Source: Butyrivibrio sp. AE3004 (lineage in GTDB: Bacteria > Bacillota > Clostridia > Lachnospirales > Lachnospiraceae). Taken from it: 64,000 bases of DNA. Below the pieces are notes generated by a model. That model did no database searches, was not told the DNA's origin, and saw only the letters and a list, made by a program, of their open reading frames with translations. Where the stretch lies: NCBI RefSeq assembly GCF_000703165.1, contig NZ_JNLQ01000002.1, forward strand, positions 2,232,001 to 2,296,000. Reading direction: 5' to 3'. A program made the translations under genes and the position numbers. Of this stretch, positions 53,561 through 62,435 are shown in pieces; position 1 is the first letter of the stretch, and every line of letters starts with the position of its first letter.

Positions 53561-53701
53561 ATTTTTAATGTTAACCTATTTTTTCTATCACAATGTTCAC
53601 GCAGCTGTTTAGCATGTCACCGCTGTACAAGCATTGTAGCAGGAAATATTCTGTTTTCTAAGCGCGCTTCTCAATGTCCTTAAAAAACATCGGAATTGTG
53701 C

Positions 53702-53738
53702 AAAAAAGCGCCGGCATGCTATTTCGACATACCGGCGC
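53702..53738 (-). terminator. Terminator of the GPH symporter gene
   Basis: An 11 bp stem with one G-U pair (GCGCCGGTATG / CATGCCGGCGC in the minus direction) is followed by TTTTTTG. A second short palindrome, GCTCCCTTAAGGGAGC at 53785-53800, lies between it and the stop codon. Confidence 0.88.
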
Positions 53739-53814
53739 GATTCCATACCCAAACCGTTACCATTAGATTTTAAAGGGTTCTGCAGCTCCCTTAAGGGAGC
53801 CACAGGAAAGCTTC

Positions 53815-55230
53815 TTATTTATTCTTTCTTGCATCAAGGTCTGCGTAGATCTTCTCCATCTTCTTAGGTGTAAGGTCATAGAAAAGAACTGAGATACCTG
53901 AAAGTGCAATAACTGCTGCAGGGAAGAGGTTTACAAGTGCGTTGATACCAACCTTAACTGCCTCTGTCTGCTCAGCGTTAGGAACATATCCGATAGCTGC
54001 AAGAAGAGAAACTGTTACAACACCTGTAACTGCTGTAGCAAGCTTAACTGAGAAGCTTACAAGTGAGAATGTAAGACCAACCTCACGAACACCATACTTC
54101 CAATCGCCATACTCGATAGAGTCACACATCATACCGGGTGCAATGTTTCCGTTAGCCATTGTAAGACCAATGATTGCTGAAACACCGATGATGAATGCCA
54201 TGTTGTTAACAGGAACAAGGAAAAGAAGCACAAGAGCTGCAACCTGTGTAAAGGTTGTGATAAGCATATAGCCCTTCTTTGTAAATGTCTTTGTTCCCCA
54301 AGGAAGTGTTGTGTTACCGATAAGCTGACAAATAGTCATTGTTGTGAAGATCGGAGCGATCATCATAGGATTGCCGATTACATAGATTACATAGTATGTA
54401 AGCATTGACATACGAGCCATGCATCCCATAGCACCTGAGAAGGTTGAGAACACTGTGATCATGATGTTCTTGTTCTTGAACACATAAGGAAGTGCTTCCT
54501 TAATAGGTGTAGGCTTTACGTTTTCCTCTACAGGAACAGCGATTTCTTTACATCTCCAAGCGCAAAGCAGGCAGCAAGGAATAAGTGCAAGTGAGAAAAC
54601 AACTGTTGTCATGAAATAACCTGTTGCTGTAGGATTCTCACTGTGTCCGAAGAAAAGGATAAGAGGCATTGCAATAGCTGAAAGAACCATGCTGATTGCG
54701 CCTGAACCGATACCTCTGCAAGAAGCATAGTCCATACGAACCTGTGAATCTCTTGCAATGAAGTTTACAAGTCCCTGATAAGGGATGCAAAGTGCTGTGT
54801 AAGCCATACCTGCACCGATGTAGCAGATCATGCATACAAGAACTTTCATAACACCCTGAAGCGGGAATACTGTAAATGTAAGTATGTTAAATATTGCAAG
54901 GAATATAGGTGAGAACATGATGTAAGGACGGAACTTACCAAAACGTGTCTTTGTCTTATCGCAAATAGCTCCCATCATAGGATCGTTGATAGCGTCCCAA
55001 ACACGTGCCACCAAAAAGATAAGCGATATTGCTGAAGCAGAAAGGCCAACGATATCTGTATAGAAAATTGTCAGGTAAGTGTTGATCATGTACCATGAAA
55101 GCTGGCATCCGACCTCACCCATTGCATAAAATCCACCGGTAATCCAGTTTGTTTTTTCTTTTTTCGTGTTGTTTTGAACTGTAATCGTTTCCTTGACTAC
55201 AGCCTCTTCTGTTGCTGCATGATTTACCAT
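53815..55230 (-). CDS. GPH-family glycoside/oligosaccharide:cation symporter
   Basis: This 471-residue, 12-helix major-facilitator-type transporter belongs to the glycoside-pentoside-hexuronide group (MelB/XynP type). Signature regions are ARVWDAINDPMMGAICDKTK near residue 75 and GYMLITTFTQ. The start at 55230 is chosen because it has a GGGAGGA site; the longer frame starts at a TTG. It would import xylosides or plant glycosides for the intracellular hydrolases next door. It has its own terminator and a long upstream region (55231-55595) containing a perfect 10 bp palindrome ACGTGCACGT at 55355-55364, possibly an operator. I see no gene in that gap. Confidence 0.93.
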   Translation of the reverse strand: MVNHAATEEAVVKETITVQNNTKKEKTNWITGGFYAMGEVGCQLSWYMINTYLTIFYTDIVGLSASAISLIFLVARVWDAINDPMMGAICDKTKTRFGKFRPYIMFSPIFLAIFNILTFTVFPLQGVMKVLVCMICYIGAGMAYTALCIPYQGLVNFIARDSQVRMDYASCRGIGSGAISMVLSAIAMPLILFFGHSENPTATGYFMTTVVFSLALIPCCLLCAWRCKEIAVPVEENVKPTPIKEALPYVFKNKNIMITVFSTFSGAMGCMARMSMLTYYVIYVIGNPMMIAPIFTTMTICQLIGNTTLPWGTKTFTKKGYMLITTFTQVAALVLLFLVPVNNMAFIIGVSAIIGLTMANGNIAPGMMCDSIEYGDWKYGVREVGLTFSLVSFSVKLATAVTGVVTVSLLAAIGYVPNAEQTEAVKVGINALVNLFPAAVIALSGISVLFYDLTPKKMEKIYADLDARKNK

Positions 55231-55457
55231 TTGTTTAATTTCCTCCCAATCCGTGGAACCCAAACGTTAATTCCACGTATACCTTCCTAATAATGTATTA
55301 AGTTTTGCTTTGTTTCTTTTTTGACTGTTATCTAACCCCTTAGACCAGCCGGGTACGTGCACGTTTGTTATGTATATACTTTAGCTTTTATACAGTCTCA
55401 TCTCTCGTTTATCATTCCATGATTTCTTACATTTGTTTCGTATTTTTCGTAAAACAG

Positions 55458-55501
55458 AAAGAGCCATGCAACAAATGATAATGTTTGTTGCACGACTCTT
55501 T
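55458..55501 (-). terminator. Probable terminator of the AraC-GH39 gene
   Basis: A stem of about 18 bp (AAAGAGCCATGCAACAAA with its near complement) lies 95 bases past the AraC-GH39 stop. In the minus direction the trailing sequence is CTGTTTT, so the T run is modest. Confidence 0.65.
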
Positions 55502-55595
55502 ATAAAGTCAGTATTTATGCGGTTTTAAAGTTTTACATGAATGGCTGTTTTTTATCAAAATCCCCCTGCTTAGCCCTAATAAAAGGCGATTCTGA

Positions 55596-58004
55596 TCACT
55601 CCATGGAAAAGATATGTATAAGGCATACTTCGTGTGGTTCAAGGCTTGCTTTTAAGGATATTGAATTATCGGGTTTTTCAAGCTCCGCACGCTCAAGTGT
55701 AAGCTTTGGTACACTCATGGCCTCAAGATATTTCACATCATTTCTGGTAAGTCTTGTTTCATACTGGAATTTCTCCCATTCATCAAGGATACTTCCGTGT
55801 TGTCTGTTCAGGATGCGTCGCTTGATATACCAGGTTCCGTTACCATTTAAATGTTTAATAGTAACCGACAGATCCAGCATCGAGCCGCCTGAATAGGTAC
55901 CTGCCTTCATTTTATCAAGGGGCACTTCTTCAGGCCCTAAATAATAACCTGCAGAAAACCATGAATCATTGAAAAGAAGAAGTCTTATGCTTCCGTTCTC
56001 TTTCTTTGAGAGAATATAGTGTTCTCCGTGTGATAATAGTTTATGTCCGAGGGAATTCATAAATGCCAGTGAATAATATGCCGGCTTTCTTATTCTGTCC
56101 TTGGAAACAATTCCTATACTTCCGTTAAGAAGTCCCGTAGAATCCATGTAATTGCTTATCCAGTCCGTGGAACACATAAGCGCTAAAGAATCTACCTGTC
56201 CGATAAGTTTCTCAGCTCTCGAAGTAATATATGAAGCTCTGAAGCAGCTGTCATTTAAATAATTTCTGTTTGAAATAGAGATGTTCCACTCAGTTATATA
56301 GAGCTCTGTATCAGAAATCCCCGCCTGTTCCATAAGCTCTCTCATCTGGCGGACCTGCCTTACTTCATTATCGGGATCCTTGCTTATGCGCTTATCCGGG
56401 TTTCCGTCTTTATCAACTGTATTTTCATAAGGAAACAGAATAAACGATGCAAAATCGGGCTTTTCATCCTTCTCTGCCAGCCTCGTATACAATGAAAGAA
56501 GCTTTTCCCAGTCATACTCAACAACTCCGCCAAAACCTCCAAGCTTTGCTTCCGGAATTTTTCTTTTCAGAGTCATATATAAAAAGTCATATGCCTCCTC
56601 AACAGAAAAAGGATCACCGTCCCAGTACTTCGCTTCATTCTCCGGCAAGATGGGGATAAAGGAAAGTTCGAATTGCCATTTTGATACTTCCTTTAATCCG
56701 TAGCGGTCAACAATATGATTAAAAAACTCTGTTACTGCAGATTCCCAGGCTTTTTTTGAAGCAAAGGGAATATAATCAATCTGATTATATATATCACCTG
56801 TTGACGTGGCAGCCATGTCGGGTTTTCTGCCAAGTCCCAGAAAAACCTTAATATGATTTCTTACAAGAAAATCAAGGGAAATGTCCACCATGTTGAAATT
56901 GCAGGCATTCCTGCCACTGCCATCGGTGATCATAAGTTTTGTGGAAAAAAGGTTCCATATACGCGCCATGCCAAAATGGAGCTTATCATAAAGGTACTGG
57001 GTATGGTACTGCATATTGGCACTCATAAGATCGCTGACGCTTCCTATGTTAAGGATGTGGTTCCATATTTTCTTATAATCCTCACCCAGGTTCTCATCAA
57101 GGTCGGTGACTATCTCGCCGGTAATACCTGTGTTACCGTGAATTGCTGAGTTATTCTCAAGCTTTTTCTTAATCTGTCTGTCAATAAGTCCTTTTTCTTC
57201 AGCCTCTTTTTTTGCATCCTCACTGTGAAGCTCCCTATACTGCGAGGGGGACATATTCATTTCCTTACGAAAAGCCCTGTTAAAGGAAGTCGAATTCGTA
57301 AAGCCGCAGGAAAGAGCAATCTGGGTCATATTCTGATCAGAGGTTGAAAGAAGAAGGAGTGACTGCTGCAGACGCAGCTTTGTAACATAATCCGCAAAGT
57401 ATACACCGGTATTTTTCTTGAATATTCTGGACAAGGTCGACGCAGAGACATACATACTCTCAGCCAGCTCCGTAAGGTTTACCTCCTGGTCCAGGTTCCC
57501 GATGATATATTGCATCATCTGCTGCATTCGCACATCATTGTCCGGATTTCCCTGTGCTTCATTTAAGTTTTTCGTCTGATAATTTTCAATAAGAGTATCA
57601 AGAATCAGATAAAGGTTACTGTCTATACGGCAGTCTGACTGATGTGAGCCATACAGGTACTCTTCCGTCATATGATAAAAGATATTCCTCAGGTCCTCAT
57701 ATGATCTGCTCTTATCCGCAACGGAATTACAGTAAAAGAGTACGCTTTTACCCTTCATCACAGAGCCAATCATCTTCATGGAATAAAGAGCGCAGCCGAT
57801 GATAGAGTCCCCGGTATCGCTGTAGCTATACTCCACTCCAGGATTGATCATCACAATATCGCCTTCGCTTAGTACAAAATTGTCTTCCAAAACATTGACG
57901 GTTATACTGCCCTCTAATACAAAAATCAGAGTAAGGCTCATGATCATGTGCTTTTCATCATTTTTAGGTCTTATAATCTCATAAGAACATGTATCAAAAT
58001 TCAT
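55596..58004 (-). CDS. AraC-family regulator fused to a degenerate GH39 (beta-xylosidase-like) domain
   Basis: This is an 802-residue one-protein sensor-regulator. A cupin-like N-terminal domain (about 15-110) precedes an AraC double helix-turn-helix (about 165-265) with LTELAESMYVSASTLSRIF and IALSCGFTNSTSFNRAF. Residues about 300-800 have the GH39 barrel and C-terminal sandwich. The nucleophile region LYITEWNIS is present. Where active GH39 enzymes have FExWNEP, this reads WQFELSFIP, so the acid/base Glu is absent and the domain is more likely a sugar sensor. The start at 58004 is chosen because its GAGGAA site lies within the first codons of a longer frame. It is placed to control the downstream symporter and hydrolase genes. 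Confidence 0.88.
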   Translation of the reverse strand: MNFDTCSYEIIRPKNDEKHMIMSLTLIFVLEGSITVNVLEDNFVLSEGDIVMINPGVEYSYSDTGDSIIGCALYSMKMIGSVMKGKSVLFYCNSVADKSRSYEDLRNIFYHMTEEYLYGSHQSDCRIDSNLYLILDTLIENYQTKNLNEAQGNPDNDVRMQQMMQYIIGNLDQEVNLTELAESMYVSASTLSRIFKKNTGVYFADYVTKLRLQQSLLLLSTSDQNMTQIALSCGFTNSTSFNRAFRKEMNMSPSQYRELHSEDAKKEAEEKGLIDRQIKKKLENNSAIHGNTGITGEIVTDLDENLGEDYKKIWNHILNIGSVSDLMSANMQYHTQYLYDKLHFGMARIWNLFSTKLMITDGSGRNACNFNMVDISLDFLVRNHIKVFLGLGRKPDMAATSTGDIYNQIDYIPFASKKAWESAVTEFFNHIVDRYGLKEVSKWQFELSFIPILPENEAKYWDGDPFSVEEAYDFLYMTLKRKIPEAKLGGFGGVVEYDWEKLLSLYTRLAEKDEKPDFASFILFPYENTVDKDGNPDKRISKDPDNEVRQVRQMRELMEQAGISDTELYITEWNISISNRNYLNDSCFRASYITSRAEKLIGQVDSLALMCSTDWISNYMDSTGLLNGSIGIVSKDRIRKPAYYSLAFMNSLGHKLLSHGEHYILSKKENGSIRLLLFNDSWFSAGYYLGPEEVPLDKMKAGTYSGGSMLDLSVTIKHLNGNGTWYIKRRILNRQHGSILDEWEKFQYETRLTRNDVKYLEAMSVPKLTLERAELEKPDNSISLKASLEPHEVCLIHIFSME

Positions 58005-58061
58005 ATAGTTCCTCATATATAAAAAAATTATGGTAGACTTTTATTTTAACACATTAATTCA

Positions 58062-58101
58062 CAAAAAGCGCTCCGGTAAAGATTAACCTTACCGAAGCGC
58101 T
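58062..58101 (-). terminator. Terminator of the C-deglycosidase operon
   Basis: AGCGCTTCGGTAA and TTACCGGAGCGCT pair almost exactly and are followed by TTTTTG in the minus direction, 80 bases past the beta-subunit stop and just before the AraC-GH39 gene. Confidence 0.8.
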
Positions 58102-58180
58102 GTATTTTCATGTTTTATGTGGTCAAAAGTCATAGTGCTTATCATAAAAGCATTAGCGCATTATGGCTTTCCCGATGTCA

Positions 58181-58624
58181 TCATACAATAAGAAGTCTTC
58201 TCTCATTTACATGATGACCGAACTCAGGCATATAAACCATTGGCTCTTTATCAGGATCAAGGCCGTCCTGAATGATTGGCGGCATATAGGATGAAGTCCA
58301 GCAGAAGCCATACTTCAGATCATGATAGCCCTGTGAAAGTCCGCCCTCTTTCTTTACCTTTAAAACAGCGGGAACTGTGGTTGCCCAATGAGTGTGGAAG
58401 TCTGATGCCATCTCCTCATTTGTGAAATCCTCACCCTTAATATTCCAGATGATATCTTCTTTTTCAATTCTTTCTCCATCCACAAAAAGTGTTCCGGGAC
58501 GAAGCTGTGAAAGAAAAATTCCTCTGTAGTAAGGAAGTTTAACTTTGAACTGGAAGCCTGTTACGTTACCGTCGGCATCCTTTATATTTCTGAATCCAAC
58601 TGACTGGATTGTCTGTTTTTCCAT
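58181..58624 (-). CDS. C-glycoside deglycosidase beta subunit (DUF6379 type)
   Basis: This 147-residue beta-sandwich protein matches the small subunit of C-glycoside deglycosidases (DfgB/DgpB/CarC group). Characteristic stretches are LPYYRGIFLSQLRPGTLFVD, EMASDFHTHWAT, and KEGGLSQGYHDLKYGF leading into SSYMPP. In characterised systems the beta subunit completes the active site of the TIM-barrel alpha subunit, which here is encoded directly upstream (100 bp gap). The alpha-beta complex cleaves the C-C bond between an aglycone and a 3-oxo-sugar. The start has a GAGGTGAG site. It is the last gene before a terminator. Confidence 0.88.
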   Translation of the reverse strand: MEKQTIQSVGFRNIKDADGNVTGFQFKVKLPYYRGIFLSQLRPGTLFVDGERIEKEDIIWNIKGEDFTNEEMASDFHTHWATTVPAVLKVKKEGGLSQGYHDLKYGFCWTSSYMPPIIQDGLDPDKEPMVYMPEFGHHVNERRLLIV

Positions 58625-58724
58625 TATTTCTCACCTCTATTTTTTCATCTGTAAACGAATGTTTTTATCTGTCTGTTAATCATAGCTTCTTTTTATTTAG
58701 TTTATGACAGATTTCTCAATAATT

Positions 58725-59597
58725 TTAATCTCCGAGGAGATTCTTAAGCAAAATGTGATGTTTTCTAAGTGTCTGACCTACTTCATAACCTTCATCATAC
58801 TTGTCTGCACCCTCATATTCACTAAGGAGGTATCCATCATAGCCGTTATCCTGAAGAACCTTTATAACTTCACGATAAGGAATTGTTGTCTCCTCAAAAT
58901 CATCACTCATGTTTATGAACTTTGCATGACAGCAATAAACATAAGGAAGAAGCGGGATGATATCCTCAGGCTTGTTGGGTGTATAGTTGGGATCTACCCA
59001 TTCACCGGGCTTAAACTCTGTACGGAATACTGAAAAATCAATGTTAAGCCCAAAGTTCTTAGTGCCTGTTTCCTTGATAAAATCAACAAAATCAGTTACA
59101 AGCTTGCCCTTAAGGTTTGAAGGAGTATGAATCTCGGGACACATTTTTATATCAAGCTCCTCTGCAAGAGGAAGTGCACCCTTTATGATTTCTCTCCAGT
59201 TTTCAACAGGCTCTAAAAGGTCGTTGATAACAGGCATCTTTGTTCTCATAACATGGAAGCCGAGGCGATGAGCAAGACGGATGTCTCTCTTAAGCATTTC
59301 AACAGACTCTTCTGTTGTAAGATCTCTGTCGCCAAGTACGTGACTGTCAATCCAGTTACCGTATTCTGCAGGAACCACTTCATATTTTTCGCAGAGGTGA
59401 TGCCATTTTTCTACCCATTCATCAGTAGGATATGGATAGTTTTCAATATGTGTGTTTGCAAGAATCTCTATTCCATGAGCTCCCATGTCATAGAGTTCCT
59501 CGAAGCAATCTTCAAGTGTTTTATTAAGACCGAACTCTGCTGAGTAGCTGTAAAGAGCAACTCCGCGCTTCGGACCTTTTCTGTTATACTGGTACAT
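58725..59597 (-). CDS. C-glycoside deglycosidase alpha subunit (TIM barrel)
   Basis: This 290-residue xylose-isomerase-like barrel is the probable catalytic subunit of a C-glycoside deglycosidase (DfgA/DgpC/CarB group). Metal-ligand positions expected for the fold are visible: Glu in MCPEIHTP, Asp in [11 protein letters not shown], His in [11 protein letters not shown] and Glu in LLSEYEGAD. The partner beta subunit follows, and the Gfo/Idh/MocA oxidoreductase that would make the 3-oxo substrate precedes it. The known reaction is metal-dependent beta-elimination releasing a flavonoid or similar aglycone from 3-oxo-C-glucoside. An ordinary sugar isomerase is the alternative, but the adjacent beta subunit argues against it. 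Confidence 0.85.
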   Translation of the reverse strand: MYQYNRKGPKRGVALYSYSAEFGLNKTLEDCFEELYDMGAHGIEILANTHIENYPYPTDEWVEKWHHLCEKYEVVPAEYGNWIDSHVLGDRDLTTEESVEMLKRDIRLAHRLGFHVMRTKMPVINDLLEPVENWREIIKGALPLAEELDIKMCPEIHTPSNLKGKLVTDFVDFIKETGTKNFGLNIDFSVFRTEFKPGEWVDPNYTPNKPEDIIPLLPYVYCCHAKFINMSDDFEETTIPYREVIKVLQDNGYDGYLLSEYEGADKYDEGYEVGQTLRKHHILLKNLLGD

Positions 59598-59674
59598 TTC
59601 TTCTATCCTTTCTTTGGTTAAGGGGCATGCCCTGCATGCCCCTTATGTTGTATTCAATATTATATTTGTTTTTT

Positions 59675-59780
59675 CCCCTCATCCGGCACTTCGTGCCACC
59701 TGTCTCCGCTCCGCTTCGGTCCGCGCAAAGCCGACATCCCCCGGATGTCGTGCTCCCCCTATAAAAAGGGGAAGGCTTTA
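59675..59780. repeat. Expanded double-hairpin intergenic repeat
   Basis: CCCCTCATCCG is followed by GGCAC-TTC-GTGCC, a CTCCGCTTCGGTCCGCGC segment, hairpin CGACATCC-CCC-GGATGTCG and the outer CCCCCT/AGGGG stem with GGCTTTA. It lies between the oxidoreductase and the deglycosidase alpha genes, inside a likely operon. It is closest to the copy at 61149. Confidence 0.85.
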
Positions 59781-59797
59781 TATTCAGGTTTTATAAA

Positions 59798-61087
59798 TTA
59801 CTCGGGCTTGTACTCGTCGAAATCATATGTGATTACGCCGAAGTCTGTCTTCTGCTCACGAAGAGCAACTGACTTAGACATCTTCTTGATCTCATCAGCT
59901 GTTACGCTGCGGCCAAGTTCATTTGAAAGCATAACACCTTCTGAAAGGAATGCTGTCTGCATTGCGATGTAAGGTGAATCGATTCTTGTCTCGTCTGTAA
60001 GATCTCCTCGAAGGTATGAGTACCACTGAAGCTGGTTATCATTGTACATTTCCATTTCAGGATGAAGAGCGAGCTCCTGCATACCTGTGATATCACCGAT
60101 TGCGCACTCAAGCTTTGTATCGAAGAGACGACCCTTTTCATCAACACCGAAGTACTGAAGTCTGGGCTTCTGAAGGTCTCCGCCACCAACGATTCCGCCG
60201 CCTTCCGGAACAGCCATAGGGCCACCTGTCTGGTCAACGTCTGTAAACTTAAGTCCACCGAGAGAACCTGCAATGAAGCTTGTTCCGATCTCATCCATAT
60301 GGATAGCCCAGTCTTCATATATATCCATTGAAAGACCGTTCTTGAAACGAGCGATTGCAACTGAAAGATCTTCAACAGGTGTGTGGCAGTCTACTGCATC
60401 ATCAATTCTCTTATCTCTCCAATAATCACAGGTTGTTGTTCCATATACGCTCTCAAGCTCAGGCATGCCCATTACATAGAGCATCTGTGCGATGTGATAG
60501 ATACCAAGGTCAAAAAGAGGTCCGTGTACGCCTACGTTAGGATCTACGAAATCACGGCTGAAGAAAGGCATATCATAGCCGGGACGTCCCTGACGTCTGT
60601 GGCCGACTGATCTGCAGTGGTAAATCTTACCAAGCTTTCCGTCAGCGATCATTTCCTTAGCAATTCTTGTCTGAGGATTGTAGATTGAGCTGATCTGAAT
60701 AGCGAGCTTCTGACCGTATTTCTTCTGTGCATCATAGAGGATCTTAGCATCTGCATAGCTTGCTGCCATGGGCTTTTCTGAGTAGCAAGGGAAACCTGCT
60801 GCCATAACTGCTGTTGCAACAGATGTATGAAGGTTGTTGTGTACACAAACTTCTACTTCATCGATATCGTCTCTCTTGAGCATTTCTCTGAAATCCTGGT
60901 AGAGGCAGTCCTCTGAAAGGCCATACTGCTTGCCCCAAGCCATAAGCTTGTCCTTATCGATTTCTGCAGCAGCTACTACGCGAAGATTCTGTCCTCTCTT
61001 GTTGAGGTTTTCGATAACTGTCATGTGACGGTGTGAAATCATTCCACAGCCGATAATTGCGATTCTAATTTCCTTAGGTGTGTTCAT
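59798..61087 (-). CDS. Gfo/Idh/MocA-family oxidoreductase, probable C-glycoside 3-oxidase (DgpA-like)
   Basis: This 429-residue NAD(P)-dependent oxidoreductase has the Rossmann motif IRIAIIGCGMISHRHM, the catalytic-lysine motif YSEKPMAASYADA near residue 104 and a C-terminal substrate domain with GVHGPLFDLGIYHIAQML. In the puerarin-degrading system the DgpA member of this family oxidises the sugar C3 hydroxyl of the C-glucoside before cleavage. Adjacency to the deglycosidase alpha and beta genes supports the same role here. At 429 residues it is longer than many family members, with an insertion around residues 290-330. The ribosome binding site is AAGGAG. Confidence 0.88.
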   Translation of the reverse strand: MNTPKEIRIAIIGCGMISHRHMTVIENLNKRGQNLRVVAAAEIDKDKLMAWGKQYGLSEDCLYQDFREMLKRDDIDEVEVCVHNNLHTSVATAVMAAGFPCYSEKPMAASYADAKILYDAQKKYGQKLAIQISSIYNPQTRIAKEMIADGKLGKIYHCRSVGHRRQGRPGYDMPFFSRDFVDPNVGVHGPLFDLGIYHIAQMLYVMGMPELESVYGTTTCDYWRDKRIDDAVDCHTPVEDLSVAIARFKNGLSMDIYEDWAIHMDEIGTSFIAGSLGGLKFTDVDQTGGPMAVPEGGGIVGGGDLQKPRLQYFGVDEKGRLFDTKLECAIGDITGMQELALHPEMEMYNDNQLQWYSYLRGDLTDETRIDSPYIAMQTAFLSEGVMLSNELGRSVTADEIKKMSKSVALREQKTDFGVITYDFDEYKPE

Positions 61088-61148
61088 TTTGTTCTCCTTT
61101 TCTTTATGTAAGAATTCCTTGTTTGGGAATTTATTTTAAATTGCTATA

Positions 61149-61253
61149 CCCCTCATCCGTCAGCTTCGCTGACACCTGTCTCCGCTCCGCTTCGGTCCGC
61201 GCAAAGCCGACATCCCCCGGATGTCGTGCGCCCCCCAAGGGAGAAGGCTTTTA
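61149..61253. repeat. Expanded double-hairpin intergenic repeat
   Basis: This is the same unit as 59675 but with small hairpin GTCAGC-TTC-GCTGAC in place of GGCAC-TTC-GTGCC, and outer stem CCCCCC..GGGAGAAGG. The internal CGACATCC-CCC-GGATGTCG hairpin is identical. It fills most of the gap between the oxidoreductase and isomerase genes. Confidence 0.85.
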
Positions 61254-61286
61254 AATTTTCTCCCAAATGATGGTTTTAATTTTGAT

Positions 61287-62123
61287 TTACCATCCGAAGA
61301 TCTTGAGGTACTCGCGGCTTCTTCTTGCGCACTCAAGAACGTCTGCATCATAGTGTTCGTCCTGCTCTACAACTACCCACTTTGCATTTGCTTCAAGCGA
61401 TGCCTCAAGAACGGGCTCCCAGATCATCTGGCCAAAGCCTACAGGTCTGAATCCAAAATATCCTGTATCACCCTCTGATTCCTCTTCTTCAATACCGATG
61501 AGCTTGTACATGTTCTTAACTTCACCCTTCTTGATGTAGTCCTTAAGATGTACAACAGGAATTCTGTCTGTGTATTTCTTTACGAACTCAGGTGCCTGTC
61601 CTGTAGCTACATCACACCAGCAGGTGTCAAGCTCTGACATAAGATTGTCATGATCAATAGCTTCGAACATTGCATCATAGCCATATCTTCCATCGGGAAG
61701 CTTTACGAATTCGAAGTCATGGTTGTGATAAAGGAATGTCATTCCTGCATCATGGATCTTTTTACCAACCTCATTTAAAAGAGGAAGGAACTTTTCAAAT
61801 CCTTCAGGATTAACAGGTCTGTACTCTTCAGCCATGTAAGGCATTACAAGGTACTGAACGCCGATTTCCTTATAATCAGCTATAACCTTATCAAGGTCAT
61901 CCATCATATCAGCGAATGCAACGTGTGCACTTACAGGTGTAAGACCAACCTCTTTAAGTGTCTCTCTTATGAAGGATGGCTCAAGACCATAAAGGCCTGC
62001 AAGTTCTACTCCGTCATATCCGAACTCTTTAATCTTTGTCATTACGTTCTTGAAGTTCTCAGGTGTGTTCTCAAGAAGATCTCTAAGACCATAAACCTGA
62101 ATTGCTACAGGAAGCTTATTCAT
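61287..62123 (-). CDS. Sugar phosphate isomerase/epimerase-family TIM-barrel protein
   Basis: This 278-residue xylose-isomerase-like barrel has typical family motifs: FGYDGVELAGLYGL near residue 35, TFLYHNHDFEF near residue 130, LDTCWCDVATGQ near residue 165 and VVVEQDEHY near the C-terminus. It is the first gene of the operon leading into the oxidoreductase and C-glycoside deglycosidase. By context it may isomerise, epimerise or hydrate the oxidised or anhydro sugar released by C-glycoside cleavage. The sequence alone does not prove this; related proteins act on inososes and 3-keto sugars. The ribosome binding site is GAGGAAA. Confidence 0.85.
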   Translation of the reverse strand: MNKLPVAIQVYGLRDLLENTPENFKNVMTKIKEFGYDGVELAGLYGLEPSFIRETLKEVGLTPVSAHVAFADMMDDLDKVIADYKEIGVQYLVMPYMAEEYRPVNPEGFEKFLPLLNEVGKKIHDAGMTFLYHNHDFEFVKLPDGRYGYDAMFEAIDHDNLMSELDTCWCDVATGQAPEFVKKYTDRIPVVHLKDYIKKGEVKNMYKLIGIEEEESEGDTGYFGFRPVGFGQMIWEPVLEASLEANAKWVVVEQDEHYDADVLECARRSREYLKIFGW

Positions 62124-62372
62124 TTTTCATTTCCTCTCTTTTCTTAAAAATATATTCCCAACTATGCCCCATGCATGTGGTGATTATCATGTTATCCGCG
62201 CTGCTGTCGCATGCGCTTTTGCATTTCTTATGGTCTTATATTATCGTTTTGGCCTTTGGTCTTCTTTTTCCTGATTTCCAAAAAAGGCACAAATATTGCA
62301 ATAAAATATTTCACGGACAAAAATCGTGCAATAAATGTAAAACATATATTTCATGACATAATCTTTAAAATA
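62124..62372 (-). promoter_or_regulatory. Upstream region of the C-deglycosidase operon
   Basis: No gene is visible in this 249 bp stretch. On the minus strand it contains two TTATTGCA repeats about 30 bases apart, the second inside the palindrome TATTGCAATA. These are the kind of spaced repeats expected for AraC-type or similar binding sites. Promoter boxes are not clear-cut. Confidence 0.35.
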
Positions 62373-62421
62373 AAGAAAAAGGCACTGCCTCAGTATCCTT
62401 AAATACTGAAACAATGCCTTT
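62373..62421 (-). terminator. Terminator after rhaD
   Basis: A 19 bp stem with a few G-U pairs (AAAGGCATTG.. at the base, loop TTAAGG) is followed in the minus direction by TTTTTCTTT, 15 bases past the rhaD stop. It separates the isomerase-rhaD transcript from the C-deglycosidase operon. Confidence 0.9.
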
Positions 62422-62435
62422 CTTGCATCACCTTA

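Noticed and set aside
58725..59597. Annotating this barrel simply as a sugar phosphate isomerase
   Set aside because: The adjacent DUF6379-type beta subunit and Gfo/Idh/MocA gene make the C-glycoside deglycosidase alpha subunit the better call.
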